From assembly GCA_026826555.1 (NCBI GenBank), contig JAKSZT010054304.1, forward strand, positions 30,535,458 to 30,599,457: 64,000 nucleotides of DNA. The letters are read 5' to 3'. A program made the translations under genes and the position numbers. Below the pieces are notes generated by a model. That model ran no database searches. It saw only the letters and a list, made by a program, of their open reading frames with translations, and had not been told where the DNA came from. Shown one piece after another: positions 1 through 11,623 of this stretch (positions are counted from its first letter, which is position 1; every line of letters begins with the position of its first letter). Source of the stretch: Tolypeutes matacus (lineage: Eukaryota > Chordata > Mammalia > Cingulata > Chlamyphoridae).

Positions 1-448
1 CTCCGCAGCTGCCCGGGTCTTATCCCTGGGTGGCTAGGGAAATCAGCTCTGTTCCCCGACCAAAATCCCCCCTCCGGTTCACCGGGTGCTGATTAGCTCG
101 TTTGCTCTGTTCACACAAGGTCCAAGGGGCACCAGGCAGCCAGATCCCCAGAAAATAAAATTTTCCGCCCTTCCCGCGGCTCCAAATGGCCGTTTTATTT
201 AATTATATATTTTTTTCCCTAACCGCAGGGCTCAGCCGCCCGTGCCAACCTCCACCGGCAGCCTCAAAACTCACGAATCTCCACCGTTTGGTCCACGCCA
301 CCGATCCGTGCAGATAGATGTCTCAAGCTTCTCACTCCACGCGTGCACCGCACCGATCCCCAGGCAGGACCCCGTCCACAATCCTCCTTGCTCTGGGAGC
401 TTGCAGTGTGTGCCCTCCTACACTAAAGCCATCTTGGCCCTTCCGGTA
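1..448 (-). mobile_element. CpG-rich segment, possible 5' end/promoter of an L1 leaving the window
   Basis: This stretch holds roughly two dozen CpG dinucleotides, whereas the flanking DNA has very few. Read on the minus strand, it begins near 448 with a CCAAGATGG core (plus-strand positions 429-437), a YY1-type site. In L1 elements such a site lies about 12 bases from the 5' end, and the L1 starting at 49541 has the same arrangement. High CpG and GC content is normal for an L1 5'UTR promoter. No long open frame is convincing. Alternatives are a LTR, or a CpG-island promoter of an unknown transcript. The body of the element would lie left of the window. Confidence 0.4.
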
Positions 449-1089
449 TTCACACACTTTGATCACTTCCGTCATTTTGCCACTGCCAGCTCTTATTAAC
501 ATTTTAAAAATATTTTTTATCACTCAGTTCATATTTTTCAGTGAGCTGCTGCAATTTAAAGCTATAACGTAATGGGTATACTGTGATACAGGCCAGCTTG
601 CTCAAACATAAAATGGCTCTTGAAATCTCTAAATATTAGTTAAAATTATTAATACGGAGAATAGCTTCTAGTAACTTAAATACCAATCAGCAATAACTTG
701 AATTGCTTACCCCAACACCATATTAAATAAACATGAATTCCACAATTCCACATCCCATATCAAAATTTCCTGCCAATAAATAAGTCAATGGTTAAAAAAA
801 AAAAGACGAGCCTATAAAGAATTTTATCTGGGTAGAGGAATCTCTGGTTATTTAAGAAAATTATTGGTTTCCTCCCACATAACTCATACGTTTCGTGGAT
901 GAAAAAATTCAACTTCTTTAATTTCTTCTGATAATATTCACGTTTTTAAGTGCAGTGCGGACCTGAATATTTTCATGAAGTTTGCTTTCAGCCACTTCTC
1001 AAGTCTACTATTTATAAATAGGCACTTTTAGCGAGGGCACATTTTGCTTCAAGTAACAGAAATTAACTTGAGCTAGCTTGTGAAAAATG

Positions 1090-1121
<32 letters not shown>

Positions 1122-3269
1122 GAAGGGATATATCATGAGAATAAGGGCAAAAAAACAGCCAGGCATTAAAGCCTCCCTCATAACTATGTTGTGGATTAAA
1201 TAACATAATACATCTAAGTCAGCTACCAAAGTGCATCAACATAGCTAGTTCTTGCTAATCGTTCAGGTCGCTAAAGGTTCAGGTCATTATTCATAAAATC
1301 TCTTTAGATAATCATTTCAAGATTATTTAATACTTTAGTCTGCCTCACTTTTTTTCTTTGCACGTTTTGTTATTTAAGCTATGTCATCCCTGTGTGTATT
1401 TGTTTTATTATCTGTCATTTCCATCAGATTGTAAACTTCGTGAGACCAAGGAGTTTGTCTAAAATCTTCACTAATGTAGCCCCAGTTCTTGGAACAATGT
1501 CTAGAAGATGCTAATTAGTTTTATGAAAGAAATTGTGCTAAACACATGGCAAATTTTATATTTCAGTGAGATATTGTGCATAGTTCAAGTTCCAGATCTT
1601 TGCATATATTTTGAAATGTTGAATGTTTTTAAATTAAATTTTAATAATTTCTATTGGCATTCCTAAGATTATAAATGTTTGATATACTACCTGAAAATAT
1701 TCCCTATCTAAAGATAGGCTTTAGAACAAAATTCACTGGATTGACAGCAACAGCATGTGCAAGTAGATGAGGAAATATAGAATGAAGAGGAAGACGTTTA
1801 GCCAGTCTCTAGATATTCATGCTCAAAATGTGGCAAATTCAAATATAAATGATTTAGAAAGTATACAATGTGCAAATAAATAGATGCAAAATGTAGGCAT
1901 AATTTCTGAAGTTACATGTATTGTAATATATTAAGGGCATTTTACAGAAAAGTATATTTTATGCTAATTGTATGAAATTAAAAGAAAGCACAATAAGAAC
2001 AAAGAGAATTAAAAATAAAGAGAACAAAGAAAATACTTTATGATTTACAATGCCTTGGTTCTATTGAAAATACAAATCATTTATAATTATGTCATTTCTG
2101 TACAATGTATAATATATAATACATATAGAGCAATAAATTGCACTTATGGTCTTAAAATATATGTACTTTTAAATTACAAATATAGCTTCTCCTAAGGCAA
2201 GTAAAACATAATGATATTGGGCTTTTTTTTTTTTTCAAGATTGTATTCTACCTTATGCTTACAAAATGATAATAAACCCTCAGGTATGAAGATCAAAAAA
2301 GCTAATATATACAAACTTTCTCTGAAAAGTGCTTCAAAAGCATAAAGCAAGTTTCATCTTAAGAAGTTAAGGTAATGTAGTGAACTAGACATGAAAAATA
2401 TAAATGCTGGTAATAAGAACAAAGACATACAGTGTTTGAAATGTAGTTAGTTTCCTTTTTGTATATCCATGTCAACATTCATCTTGGGCAGACATAAAGG
2501 TGTCGAGATTGTTTCTGTTCTGTGAACATTATTTTCTTGGAAACAATAATTAACAAGCACAAAACTGTAAGTACTCGAACAGTCTGTTTATTGATGTGTT
2601 TCACAAAGATGGGATTAAAATATAAGATGCCTCAGGCACTTCCATTATAATAACCAAGGTCTCCTGAGATGCAATGATGTGCAGATTTCAACATTCCAAG
2701 TGTTGTCTAATGCAATACAGTAGGGCACAAACTCTTGAGAATAGATGAAATTCTCTTTCATCTAGATTATATTTTCTCATCACCCCAATGTGCTTGATAT
2801 GAACTGACACAGTCATAAATATGAATGGCATGCTGTCATAGATAGACAAATGTATCATACTGAATGAAAAAGAACTTCATATGATTTTTAAGTGCTTTCT
2901 GATATACTTACAGTAATTCCTGCAAATCACACAGATCATGTAAAAATAACAATCCTACCTATAGATTTACTAAACTCTTGTGTTCTTTGAGGAAGGTTGA
3001 AAAATTATGTTCAGATAGTACTTGAGAAAAGTAAGTATGATAATTTAACGTTCTAGAGGATTATAGAACTCAGAATTCCCTAGATGATCTCTTGAGATAG
3101 AATATCCAGTGCTCTTGCCTTTCTGATGAGGTATGAATGCACCACTGATCACTGTATGATCTCCAATCAACTACGTAAATAGGTTCAAGATATTCTAAAT
3201 TTATACACAGAGTCAGAGTAAATGTTTTGTGAATTGAGAAAAAAATACATTTCAAAGATTCTCATAAAT
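449..3269. other. AT-rich sequence without recognisable gene
   Basis: No open frame resembles a known protein and no repeat family was recognised with confidence. A poly(T) run at 1094-1116 and a shorter one near 2223-2235 could be tails of old minus-strand retroposons whose bodies have decayed. Confidence 0.6.
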
Positions 3270-3345
3270 TTATTAAGAACAATAAGAGGCTTAAAATTTA
3301 TCAGGTGCCTAGAACTGTGCCTGGCACTTAGTAAGTAAGTGCTAG
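3270..3345 (+). repeat. MIR SINE 3' fragment
   Basis: The phrase 'gaactgtgcctggcac' followed by 'ttagtaagtaagtgct' matches the well-known 3' segment of MIR. Only this short end is visible and the 5' boundary is arbitrary. 3346-3904 holds nothing else I can identify. Confidence 0.5.
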
Positions 3346-3904
3346 AAAAGTTGTGGACAATTAAATACGCAATCAAGACATGAAATTTGTAAATATTTTC
3401 AAAATTATCACATTGCCACCATAAGCACTACATACATTTATTTTATCTTTTAAAATAATGACTTTTGCTTCTTTATTTTACTGGTTCTAAATGACTGTGG
3501 TGTTATTTGATATGACTGAGTCCTATCAATCATATCACTAAACTTATTACTCAGGTTTTTCAACAGTAGGATGGGTATTTTCAGAACTTTGCCATATTGT
3601 CTTTCCAATAAATGATGTTGTGTCAATTGGATATCTACTTTTTAATAAAGGAAATTGACAACTTGATGCCAAATCAGTTTCATTACATTTTGCATCTATG
3701 TCAGTTTTAGTTGAATTGCATATTAAATTTTGATAGCTAAACTATGAAACTTTAAGAAAATCACATATGAAAATATTTTCATGCCCTTGGGATAGGGAAA
3801 GATTTTTAAAGCAAGACAAAAAACACTAATTATTAGTTGAAAGTATTCATAATTGGGCTACATTAGATAAAATATTAATTCATAAAATACCATTATTTAT
3901 GTAA

Positions 3905-4665
3905 AAATTCATAGAGTAAGAGAAGATATTTGTAATACATATAATTAGTAAAGGGATCATGTCTAGGATATTTAAAGAAATTCTATGAAAAGAAAATGAC
4001 AAACTATCCAGTAGAAAAATGAACAAGAGGCTTTAACAGGCATTTCACTAAAAAGGATATCCAAATAGCCAATATACATATAAAAATGTACTCAACCTCA
4101 GTAGTTATCAGGGAAATGCTGCATTAAAAATAAAATGAGATATTATTATTCTTCACCAGAATGGCTAAAATTTAAGACTAAGAATTTCAAGTCTTAATGA
4201 GAAAGTAGAAATACTGAATATTGCATAGAGTGCTGATAAGATTGTCACTTGGTAAGAAAATGTTTTTTAAAAGTCTTTGACATCATTCTCCATGTTAAAA
4301 ATATGCAGTCTGTGATCTAGCAATTCCTCATTGAGGAATATATAACTGAAAGAATTTCCCTCTTAATTGCATCAAAAGTAATGTACAAGAATATTCATAG
4401 GAACATTATTATTACTAGTTAGAGAAACTAGAAGCAATCCAATTACTCACCAACAGTAGAATAGATACACTGTGGTTTGTAGAATGCTATATGTCTCATT
4501 TTTGACATTAGAAGCCAGGATCATGGTTTCCTTAGAGGGACGGGAAAGTGTAAAATTTGTGAGGGGACACCAAAAAGGCCTTCTGTATTGATGGTTTAGG
4601 TTTACATTATGATGATTCCCCAAGCCGTCCACATTTAAGTGCACTTTCATGATGTATATTTTTAA
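3905..4665 (+). mobile_element. Ancient L1 fragment: ORF2 3' end and 3'UTR
   Basis: Word order matches the C-terminal third of mammalian L1 ORF2 in plus orientation. It includes a stretch resembling 'aagaggctttaacaggcatttc', then 'gccaatatacatat', 'gggaaatgctgc', and a segment equivalent to the 'tgctggtgggaatg' and 'gaatggataaac' regions. From about 4500 it resembles an L1M-type 3'UTR. Every frame is closed by multiple stops and indels, so this is a fossil. The next 800 bases (4666-5479) are unassigned. Confidence 0.6.
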
Positions 4666-5479
4666 AATAAGTTATTTAACATTCTTCTAGCCAAAGTAAA
4701 AAAAGGGTTACAATAACTGTTAAGTGATAATTGTGTAAACCTGGAGACACATTGTGTTCCAGTTTAAACACCCTGAAATAAGGTAAAACAAAATTATTTG
4801 GGATAATACTATGAAATAAAACTAATTATTAAGCTAATAACTATTTAAATATCTATTACCTTAATAAATTTGCCCAATGCTTATATTTAAACTAAGCTGT
4901 TGTCCCTATTTAATCATTAATTGATTCAGAATTAAGTTTTGAACAATTACTAAATGTTAATCACTGAACTATATACTAAAATGCAGCAATGAATTAGACT
5001 GCTACTTTATATATTTTAATGGATACAGTACAAAAGATAGAGGAAAATGTAACCTCTTTGAGTCATTTTTTTAAAATCTCTATAAATCCCCCGTAAGTGT
5101 TCATTATCCAATAGATTATGAATATATTTACTATCATAAATAGGAAAGACATGTAGTGACAGTCAAAAGTGATCATTTTTATCCTCATAAAAACTTTCAA
5201 AATCCATATTTTGAGAAATGCCAAATTTCAACTTGAACAGTGCAGTGCTTAGCTGCACAATCAAGATACCACATGGATTAAGAAATATGGTAGATATGTG
5301 CTTATTGTGCCAGTCAATGAATTGATTTCCAAGTATAAACTGCCATGGAGATTACAATATCATAGCTTATACACATATTTGACAAAAACTAATACACATA
5401 AATATAAAATTACAATAGAGGTAAATGTTATTAAACAAAGGTTTGCTGTAAAAACATGTAATAGAAATGCATTAAACCT

Positions 5480-5958
<479 letters not shown>

Positions 5959-6259
5959 AAAGTCTATGATACAGACTGAGAAAACCTCCTTAATGAAGTT
6001 TCATTTAAATGACACTTGAAGGCTTTGATCATGTGTAAGTGGTGTAGATGTGGTATGTTCCTAGCAGAGTGAACATTACTTGAAAGGACATGGAGGTCAA
6101 AGAAGCATAGGGCATTCCAAAAAGAGAGAAAATGCTAAAGATTACGAGAAAAGTGAGCATTAATATAGACCCACTGATACTGTTTATAAGATAGCACTGC
6201 ATTTCTAATTTTTCAGTCCCCTACTAAGGATCATATACAGGCATTTTTCGTATAACGCT

Positions 6260-6678
6260 TGTTGGGGATCGAATCATGTGTACCACACCAACCCCTCCTG
6301 TGGGTATGGACCCTTTGTAAATAAGACCTTTTCACGATGTTATTACAGTTAAGGTGAGGCTCAACTAAATCAGGCTGGGTTTTAATCCAGATTTCTGGAG
6401 TCCATTATAAGGAGAGTGAAAGTCAGATGGAGAGAGAAGCCACTGGGAGCAGCCAGAAGCTATACATTAATGAAACCCTGAAGAGAAAAGAGAAGATGCT
6501 GTCATTTGCATGGGACAGAGAAGCCAAGAAACCCCAAAGATTGCCAGGCAGCCAGAAGATGTCCACCCAGGGAGGAAGCAAGCTTTCTAACCTCTGAAAC
6601 CATGAGCCAATAAATTCCTGTTGTTAATGCAATCCATTGTATGGCATTTGTTTTAGTAGCTAGGAAACTGAGATAACA
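6260..6678 (+). mobile_element. Solo LTR, MaLR-like
   Basis: Begins TGTTGGGGATC near 6260 and ends ACA near 6678, about 420 bases. Internal order is that of ERVL-MaLR LTRs. It starts with 'gaatcatgtgtacc', has a middle rich in 'agagaagcc' and 'gccaagaaacc', a late AATAAA ('gagccaataaattcctg', about 6605-6621), then 'ggcatttgttttagtagc' and 'gaaactgagataaca'. No internal region is adjacent, so it is a solo LTR. A clear 5-bp duplication could not be identified. Confidence 0.7.
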
Positions 6679-7640
6679 CTTTATAGGCATTCCTAAATAA
6701 CCTTGCATTTTGCAAAACTACACATGAAAGTGTCAAGGCTTTGGGAAAAAAAAAAGGTAAGATTAGAAGCAGACCACTTAACATTCATGGAAATTTATAA
6801 CTAGAATAAAAAATAAATAAAGAAATAACAATTCAAATAAAAACAGTTACTCCCCATTGGCAAAGCCATTTAGCATTACATCCTTTGTAGTATCAAAACC
6901 TGGAGTTTCCATCAATGTGGGTCATTGAGGGGAATCATTTCCCAGAGAGAAAGTTTCATCAAAATTTCAACTATTAGATCATGAATATGTACCCTGTATC
7001 CTTCATCATTATTGTTTAACGTGGAGAATATGTCTATACATTTTTCTCATCTGGGTTCTCAACTCCTGAAAATGACATAATAGAAACAAAGAAGTCCTTG
7101 AAGCCATAAACCAGCCATTACTTTCATTAGACCAAGGCACTTCTGTAGAATATTAAGCTTTTTTCCTAAGGTCTTCATGTACTTAGATTTTTTGTTTTCT
7201 TTGTGGGAAAGTTTGTCATCCATAGATTCAAAACATTAATGTGCTTGAAAACATTACATAAAAAATAACTTCACGTTACCTATCATTTATGATCCAATTT
7301 GCATTTGAGTAATGCATTTTGTAACAGAACAGATTGGACTCAGAAATCCTTGAGCATTAAATGTGATACTTGTCATTTGTGAAATAATTTACAAATTAGG
7401 AAATATCACCCTTAGTTTTTTTTCCAGTTAAAATTTATATTATTGTTTGTAATAGATCTTTCCTTACAAGTGGGAGCAGTTGTAAACACTTCCAAATCTT
7501 GGTCCCTATTCTTCACTCTGCAGTTTACTTCTCTTTGTGTACAGGGGTTAATTAAATTAGCATCTCAGATCCTCTATTTGTTCATTGGTAAATTGGGGGC
7601 GTTAGAATTGCTGGGTGGCTTGTGTATCTTGAGCAATTCT

Positions 7641-7834
7641 TTTTTTTTTTTTTTTTTTTTTAAAGATTTTTTATTTATTTATTCATTTATCCCCCCCTTG
7701 CTGCTTGTGCTCTCTGGGTCAGCTAACCATGCCCTGCGGGCGGGCTTGCCTTCACCAGGAGGCCCCGGGAACCGAACCCGGGGCCTCCCATATGGTAAAC
7801 GGGAGCCCTACTGATTGAGCCACAGCTGCTTCCC
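7641..7834 (-). mobile_element. tRNA-derived SINE (DAS-like) with 14-bp target-site duplication
   Basis: On the minus strand the head reads as tRNA-like. It has a box A-like TGGCTCAATCAGT and a box B-like GGTTCGGTTCCC, the internal RNA polymerase III promoter, followed by a unique body and an A-rich tail (plus-strand poly-T from 7641). Perfect 14-bp direct repeats TCTTGAGCAATTCT flank it at 7627-7640 and 7835-7848. This is the signature of L1-machinery insertion. The preserved boxes and duplication suggest a fairly recent copy. Confidence 0.9.
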
Positions 7835-7848
7835 TCTTGAGCAATTCT

Positions 7849-8766
7849 TGAGCAATTCCTGCCAAGCTTGGGAAAGAGCAAATGTGCATTTAATTGGTTG
7901 AACTCATGTTATTTAGGAAAAAAAGAATATTGTCTAAATACATTTATTTGGTCTGAAAATAAAATCGTAGATTCTCTTTCTAATCATCAATTTTTGCTTA
8001 AAACATTTGAAAGTCTTCCATTTCAGTTAGCTTATAATCTATACTCTTGATTATGGACTTCCTACTATGCAAACAGTTAGAATTATTTTAAGAAATTATG
8101 AACTACTACATCACCCACAAAAGTAAAGAACATTCTGAACTTTCTGGGGGATTTGTTATTTTAAAGACATCTCAAACACAACATATATGTTTCTTCCTAA
8201 ATTAAAATTTAAAATATTCAGTATTATTCTGAGCTTTCCTTGATGAAAATGTTGATGTATTCTTTAATCTGGAGTTCTTATCCTTATGTTGGGATATCTT
8301 GAAGCACCAGTAATGAATTGCAAATCCAAAAGAATAAAAAATGAAAATGTTGCAGCCATCTATCCTAGTATGAGATGCATAAAACACATGCTATGAAAAT
8401 GCATGCAGACTTTTTAATGTCCTTTTCAATTACACTGCATATTTTTAATATATTCACTAAATGTCATACAATTATAAATAATGAAAAACAAAGAACTACT
8501 GCTTGTCAATATCCCATGATAAACTTCTAAACTGATAAACTTTTCAATGTTTTGATTTAACCAGAAATTTAAAATGTGGAAAATACTGTTACATTTTTAA
8601 TAACATAAGTAAGGAAACCAGCTATACTTCACATAATATGCTGATGTCCACCATATTATACAAATATATACATGAGTGATTTAAACCTATCATTAACATT
8701 CCATTGAAACCATGGCTTTTTATCTTAAAATAATGCCTCCCCCGCATTTTAATTAAGTTCTATTAA
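7849..8766. other. AT-rich sequence, nothing assigned
   Basis: No coding or repeat signature was recognised. The left neighbour 6679-7626 is equally featureless, apart from a weak MIR-like stretch near 7560-7610 that I did not score. Confidence 0.6.
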
Positions 8767-8779
8767 TTTTTTTTCTTGT

Positions 8780-9930
8780 GAAATCTTCTATTTTTTCTTT
8801 TTAAAAAAATTCATTGAAGTATATCACTTATACATAAACATACTTAAACAATAAGTGTATAGTAATAGTCGTGAACTTACAAAACAAACATATATAACAT
8901 TATACAGGAATCCCTCGCTTCACCCTACCACCAATACTTTGCATTTTTGTGAAACATTTTTAACTAATGGTTTAAGAGCATCCTCAAAATATTACTACTA
9001 ACCAAAGTATTTTCCCCCAACCAAATCTATTGTTATTACTTTATATCATTTATACATGAAAATACATAAACAATAAGTTATAGTAAAAGTTGTGAACTTA
9101 TAAAACAAACATTCATAACATCATACAGGGGTCCCCTACATCAACCCACCACCAACACATTGCATTGTGAGACATTTGTTACAAATTATGAAAGAATATC
9201 ACCAAAATCTTACTAACTTATCTTGCATTTGGTGTATTTTTCCTGCAACTCACCCTATTAATATTTTTTTAATGTATTTTTATGACAGAATTTGTAAACT
9301 TACAAAAGAACTATGCACATGTGCAGAATTCCCATACAACACCCCTCTGTCAATAAACCACACCATAGTGGAACATTTGTTACAGATCATGAGATAATAT
9401 CATCAGACTATTATCAGGTCCATAGTGTACATTTGGCACATTTTTTCCATACTCTCCCATTACCAACACAGTACATCTTTGGCATAGATACATATATATT
9501 GCATTATCACTGTTAACCACAGTCCATATGTCACTCCAGTTGTATTTTTCCCATGCTTCTCCACATTCCCACCACTCTGCAATAGTGACATACATCTGCT
9601 CTAGCTCATAAAAGGCACTCTTGCATCTGTACCATCAACCACAATTCTCATCTACCACAAGGTTCACTTTGTTATTCAGTGCCTAGATTATTTTCTAGCT
9701 TTCTTTCAATTGACATTTACGTCCCTAGACTACCCTTTCCACCACATTTCCATTTATAAGCGAGCTGTTACTCACTGTAATGTGTTACCATTAACTCTAT
9801 CCATTTCCACATTTTTACAGTCAAGCTAATTAAAACTTCTACATACATTAAACATCAGTAGTCCATCTCAGTCCTCCTCTTATCTCCTTTAAGAATCCAC
9901 CACCTACAACCAGGTCTTGAAGATATTTTC
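8780..9930 (-). other. Long 3'UTR of the HAL1-like element
   Basis: About 1.15 kb with motifs that recur within the segment: 'aacaataagt', 'ttgtgaactta', 'acaggaatccc' and 'acaggggtcccc', and 'catttgttaca'. Related text also occurs at 29872-29995 and 30150-30740, so this is a shared L1-lineage 3'UTR rather than unique sequence. Its opening 300 bases contain two diverged copies of the same module (about 8815-8960 and 9045-9190), an internal duplication. Confidence 0.6.
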
Positions 9931-9934
9931 CTAC

Positions 9935-10610
9935 GTTTTCTTCTAGAAGCTTTATGGTCCTTGCTTTTCTATTTAGGTTTTTGATCCATGTTCAGTTAAT
10001 TTTTGTATAAGGTGGGAGATAGGAGTCCTCTTTCCTTCCATTGGCTATGGATATCCGGTTCTCTCAGCACCAATTGTTGAATGGACTGTTCTGCCCGAGT
10101 TGGATGGGTTTGACAGGCTTGTCAAAAATCACTTGACCATAGATGTGAAGGTGTGTTTCTGAACCATCAGTTTCATTCCATTGGTGTATGTGTCTATCTT
10201 TATGCCAGTACCATGAGATTTTTACTGCTGGAGATAGGTAATATGATTTGAATTCTAGAAATGAGAGTCCTCCAACTTCACTTTTCATTTTTAAGATGTT
10301 TCTGGCTATTCAGGACCCCTTACCCTTGCAAATAAATTTGATAAATGTGTTTTCCATTTATTTAAAAAATGCTGGTGGAATTTTTATTGGGATTGCATTG
10401 AATCTGTATATCAATTTGAGTAAATTTGACATCTTAATGATATTTATTCTTCCAATACGTGAGCATGGAATGTTCTTCCAATTATTTGTGTCTTTTTTAT
10501 TTCTTTTAACAATGAGTTGTTTTCTGAATACAAGTGCTTTACATTATTGGTAAGTTTGTTCCTGAATATTTGGGTTTCATCTGTCATATTTTATTTTCAC
10601 CACTCTTTTG
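9935..10610 (-). pseudogene. L1 ORF2 C-terminal relic (RT and endonuclease missing)
   Basis: Translation of the minus strand gives L1 ORF2p text downstream of the RT core. Visible blocks are 'GGLSFLEFKSYY', 'ISWYWHKDRHIHQWNETDGSE' and 'PVKPIQLGQNSPFNNWC' (minus-strand frame 10064-10288). The same blocks are seen in the better preserved copy at 38529-39953. Upstream, only about 300 bases of the pre-C-terminal region remain before ORF1 sequence begins. No endonuclease, no FADD box and no zinc knuckle are present. Several stops and shifts break the frame. Confidence 0.75.
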
Positions 10611-10624
10611 ACACATTTAGTTAC

Positions 10625-11623
10625 TTTTATTGATATAGTCTTTTCTTCCAGACTCTCTTCCAGGCCTCTCTCTCTCCTGTCTTTTCTTTTCAGGTTGTAG
10701 CACTCCCTTTAGTTTTTCCTGCTAGCCAGTCTCTTGGTTACAAATGCTCTCAGTTTCTTTTTATCTGTGAATATTCTAAACACACCCTCATTTTTGAAAG
10801 ACAATATTGCAAGATATAAAATTCTTGACTGGAAGTTTTTCTCTTGCAGTATCTTAAATATAACATAGTAGTGTCTTCTTGCCTACTTGGATTCTGATGA
10901 GAAATTGGTACTTAAACTTATTGGGTATCCGTTATATGTTATGCATTGCTTTTCTCTTGCTGCTCTTAGAATTCTCTCTTTGTCTTTGGCATTTGACATT
11001 CTGATTAGTATAGGTCTCAGAATTGGTCTATTTGGATTGTTTCAGATGGGAATACATTGTGCTTCTTGGACATAGATATCTATGTCCTTCAATAGGGTTG
11101 GGAAATTTTCTGCCATTATTTCTTCAAATATTCCTACTGCCCCTTTTCCCTTCTCTTCTCTTTCTGGAACACCCATGACATGGACGTTTGCACATCTTTT
11201 GCTGTCATTTAGTTCCCTAATACCTTGTTCAACTTTTTCCATTCTTTACTTCATTTCTTCTTTTGTATGTTTGCTTTCTAGGGCCATTTCTTCAAGCTCA
11301 CCAATCCTTTCTTCTGCATCCTCAAATCTGCTATTATTGATACCAGTGTATTTTTATTTCATTTATTGCACCTTTCATTCCCATAAGATCTGCTATTTTT
11401 CTGTGTATAGTTTCAAATTCTTTTTTGTGCTTATCCAGGGTCTTCTTAATACCTTAATTTCTTTAGCCATCTCTTTGAATTTATTAAGGATATTTGTTTG
11501 AACATCTATGACTAGCTGTCTCAATTCCTTTATGTCATTGGGAGGCTTACCTTGTTCCTTTAACTGAACCATATCCTCCTGTTTCTTGGTGTTGATTGTA
11601 ATTTTTTGTTGATGTCTTTGCAT
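10625..11623 (-). pseudogene. L1/HAL1 ORF1 relic (RNA-binding chaperone)
   Basis: ORF1p coats its own RNA and chaperones target-primed reverse transcription. The minus-strand N-terminal frame (11393-11623) starts 'MQRHQQKITINTKKQEDM' and is lysine/glutamine-rich. It aligns by eye with the start of ORF1 at 51505. The second frame (11042-11242) holds 'IRELNDSKRCANVHVMG', 'PEREEKGKG' and 'IMAENFPTLLKDIDIYVQEAQ', the RRM-like core. The C-terminal domain continues in other frames to about 10625. At least two frameshifts and several stops make it non-functional. Confidence 0.8.

Noticed and set aside
242..572. Overlapping short frames in the CpG-rich edge
   Set aside because: They are under 90 codons with no recognisable domain, and GC-rich repeat/promoter DNA explains them better.
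10887..11501. Plus-strand frames of 62 and 139 codons
   Set aside because: They are antisense to the HAL1-like ORF1 relic.
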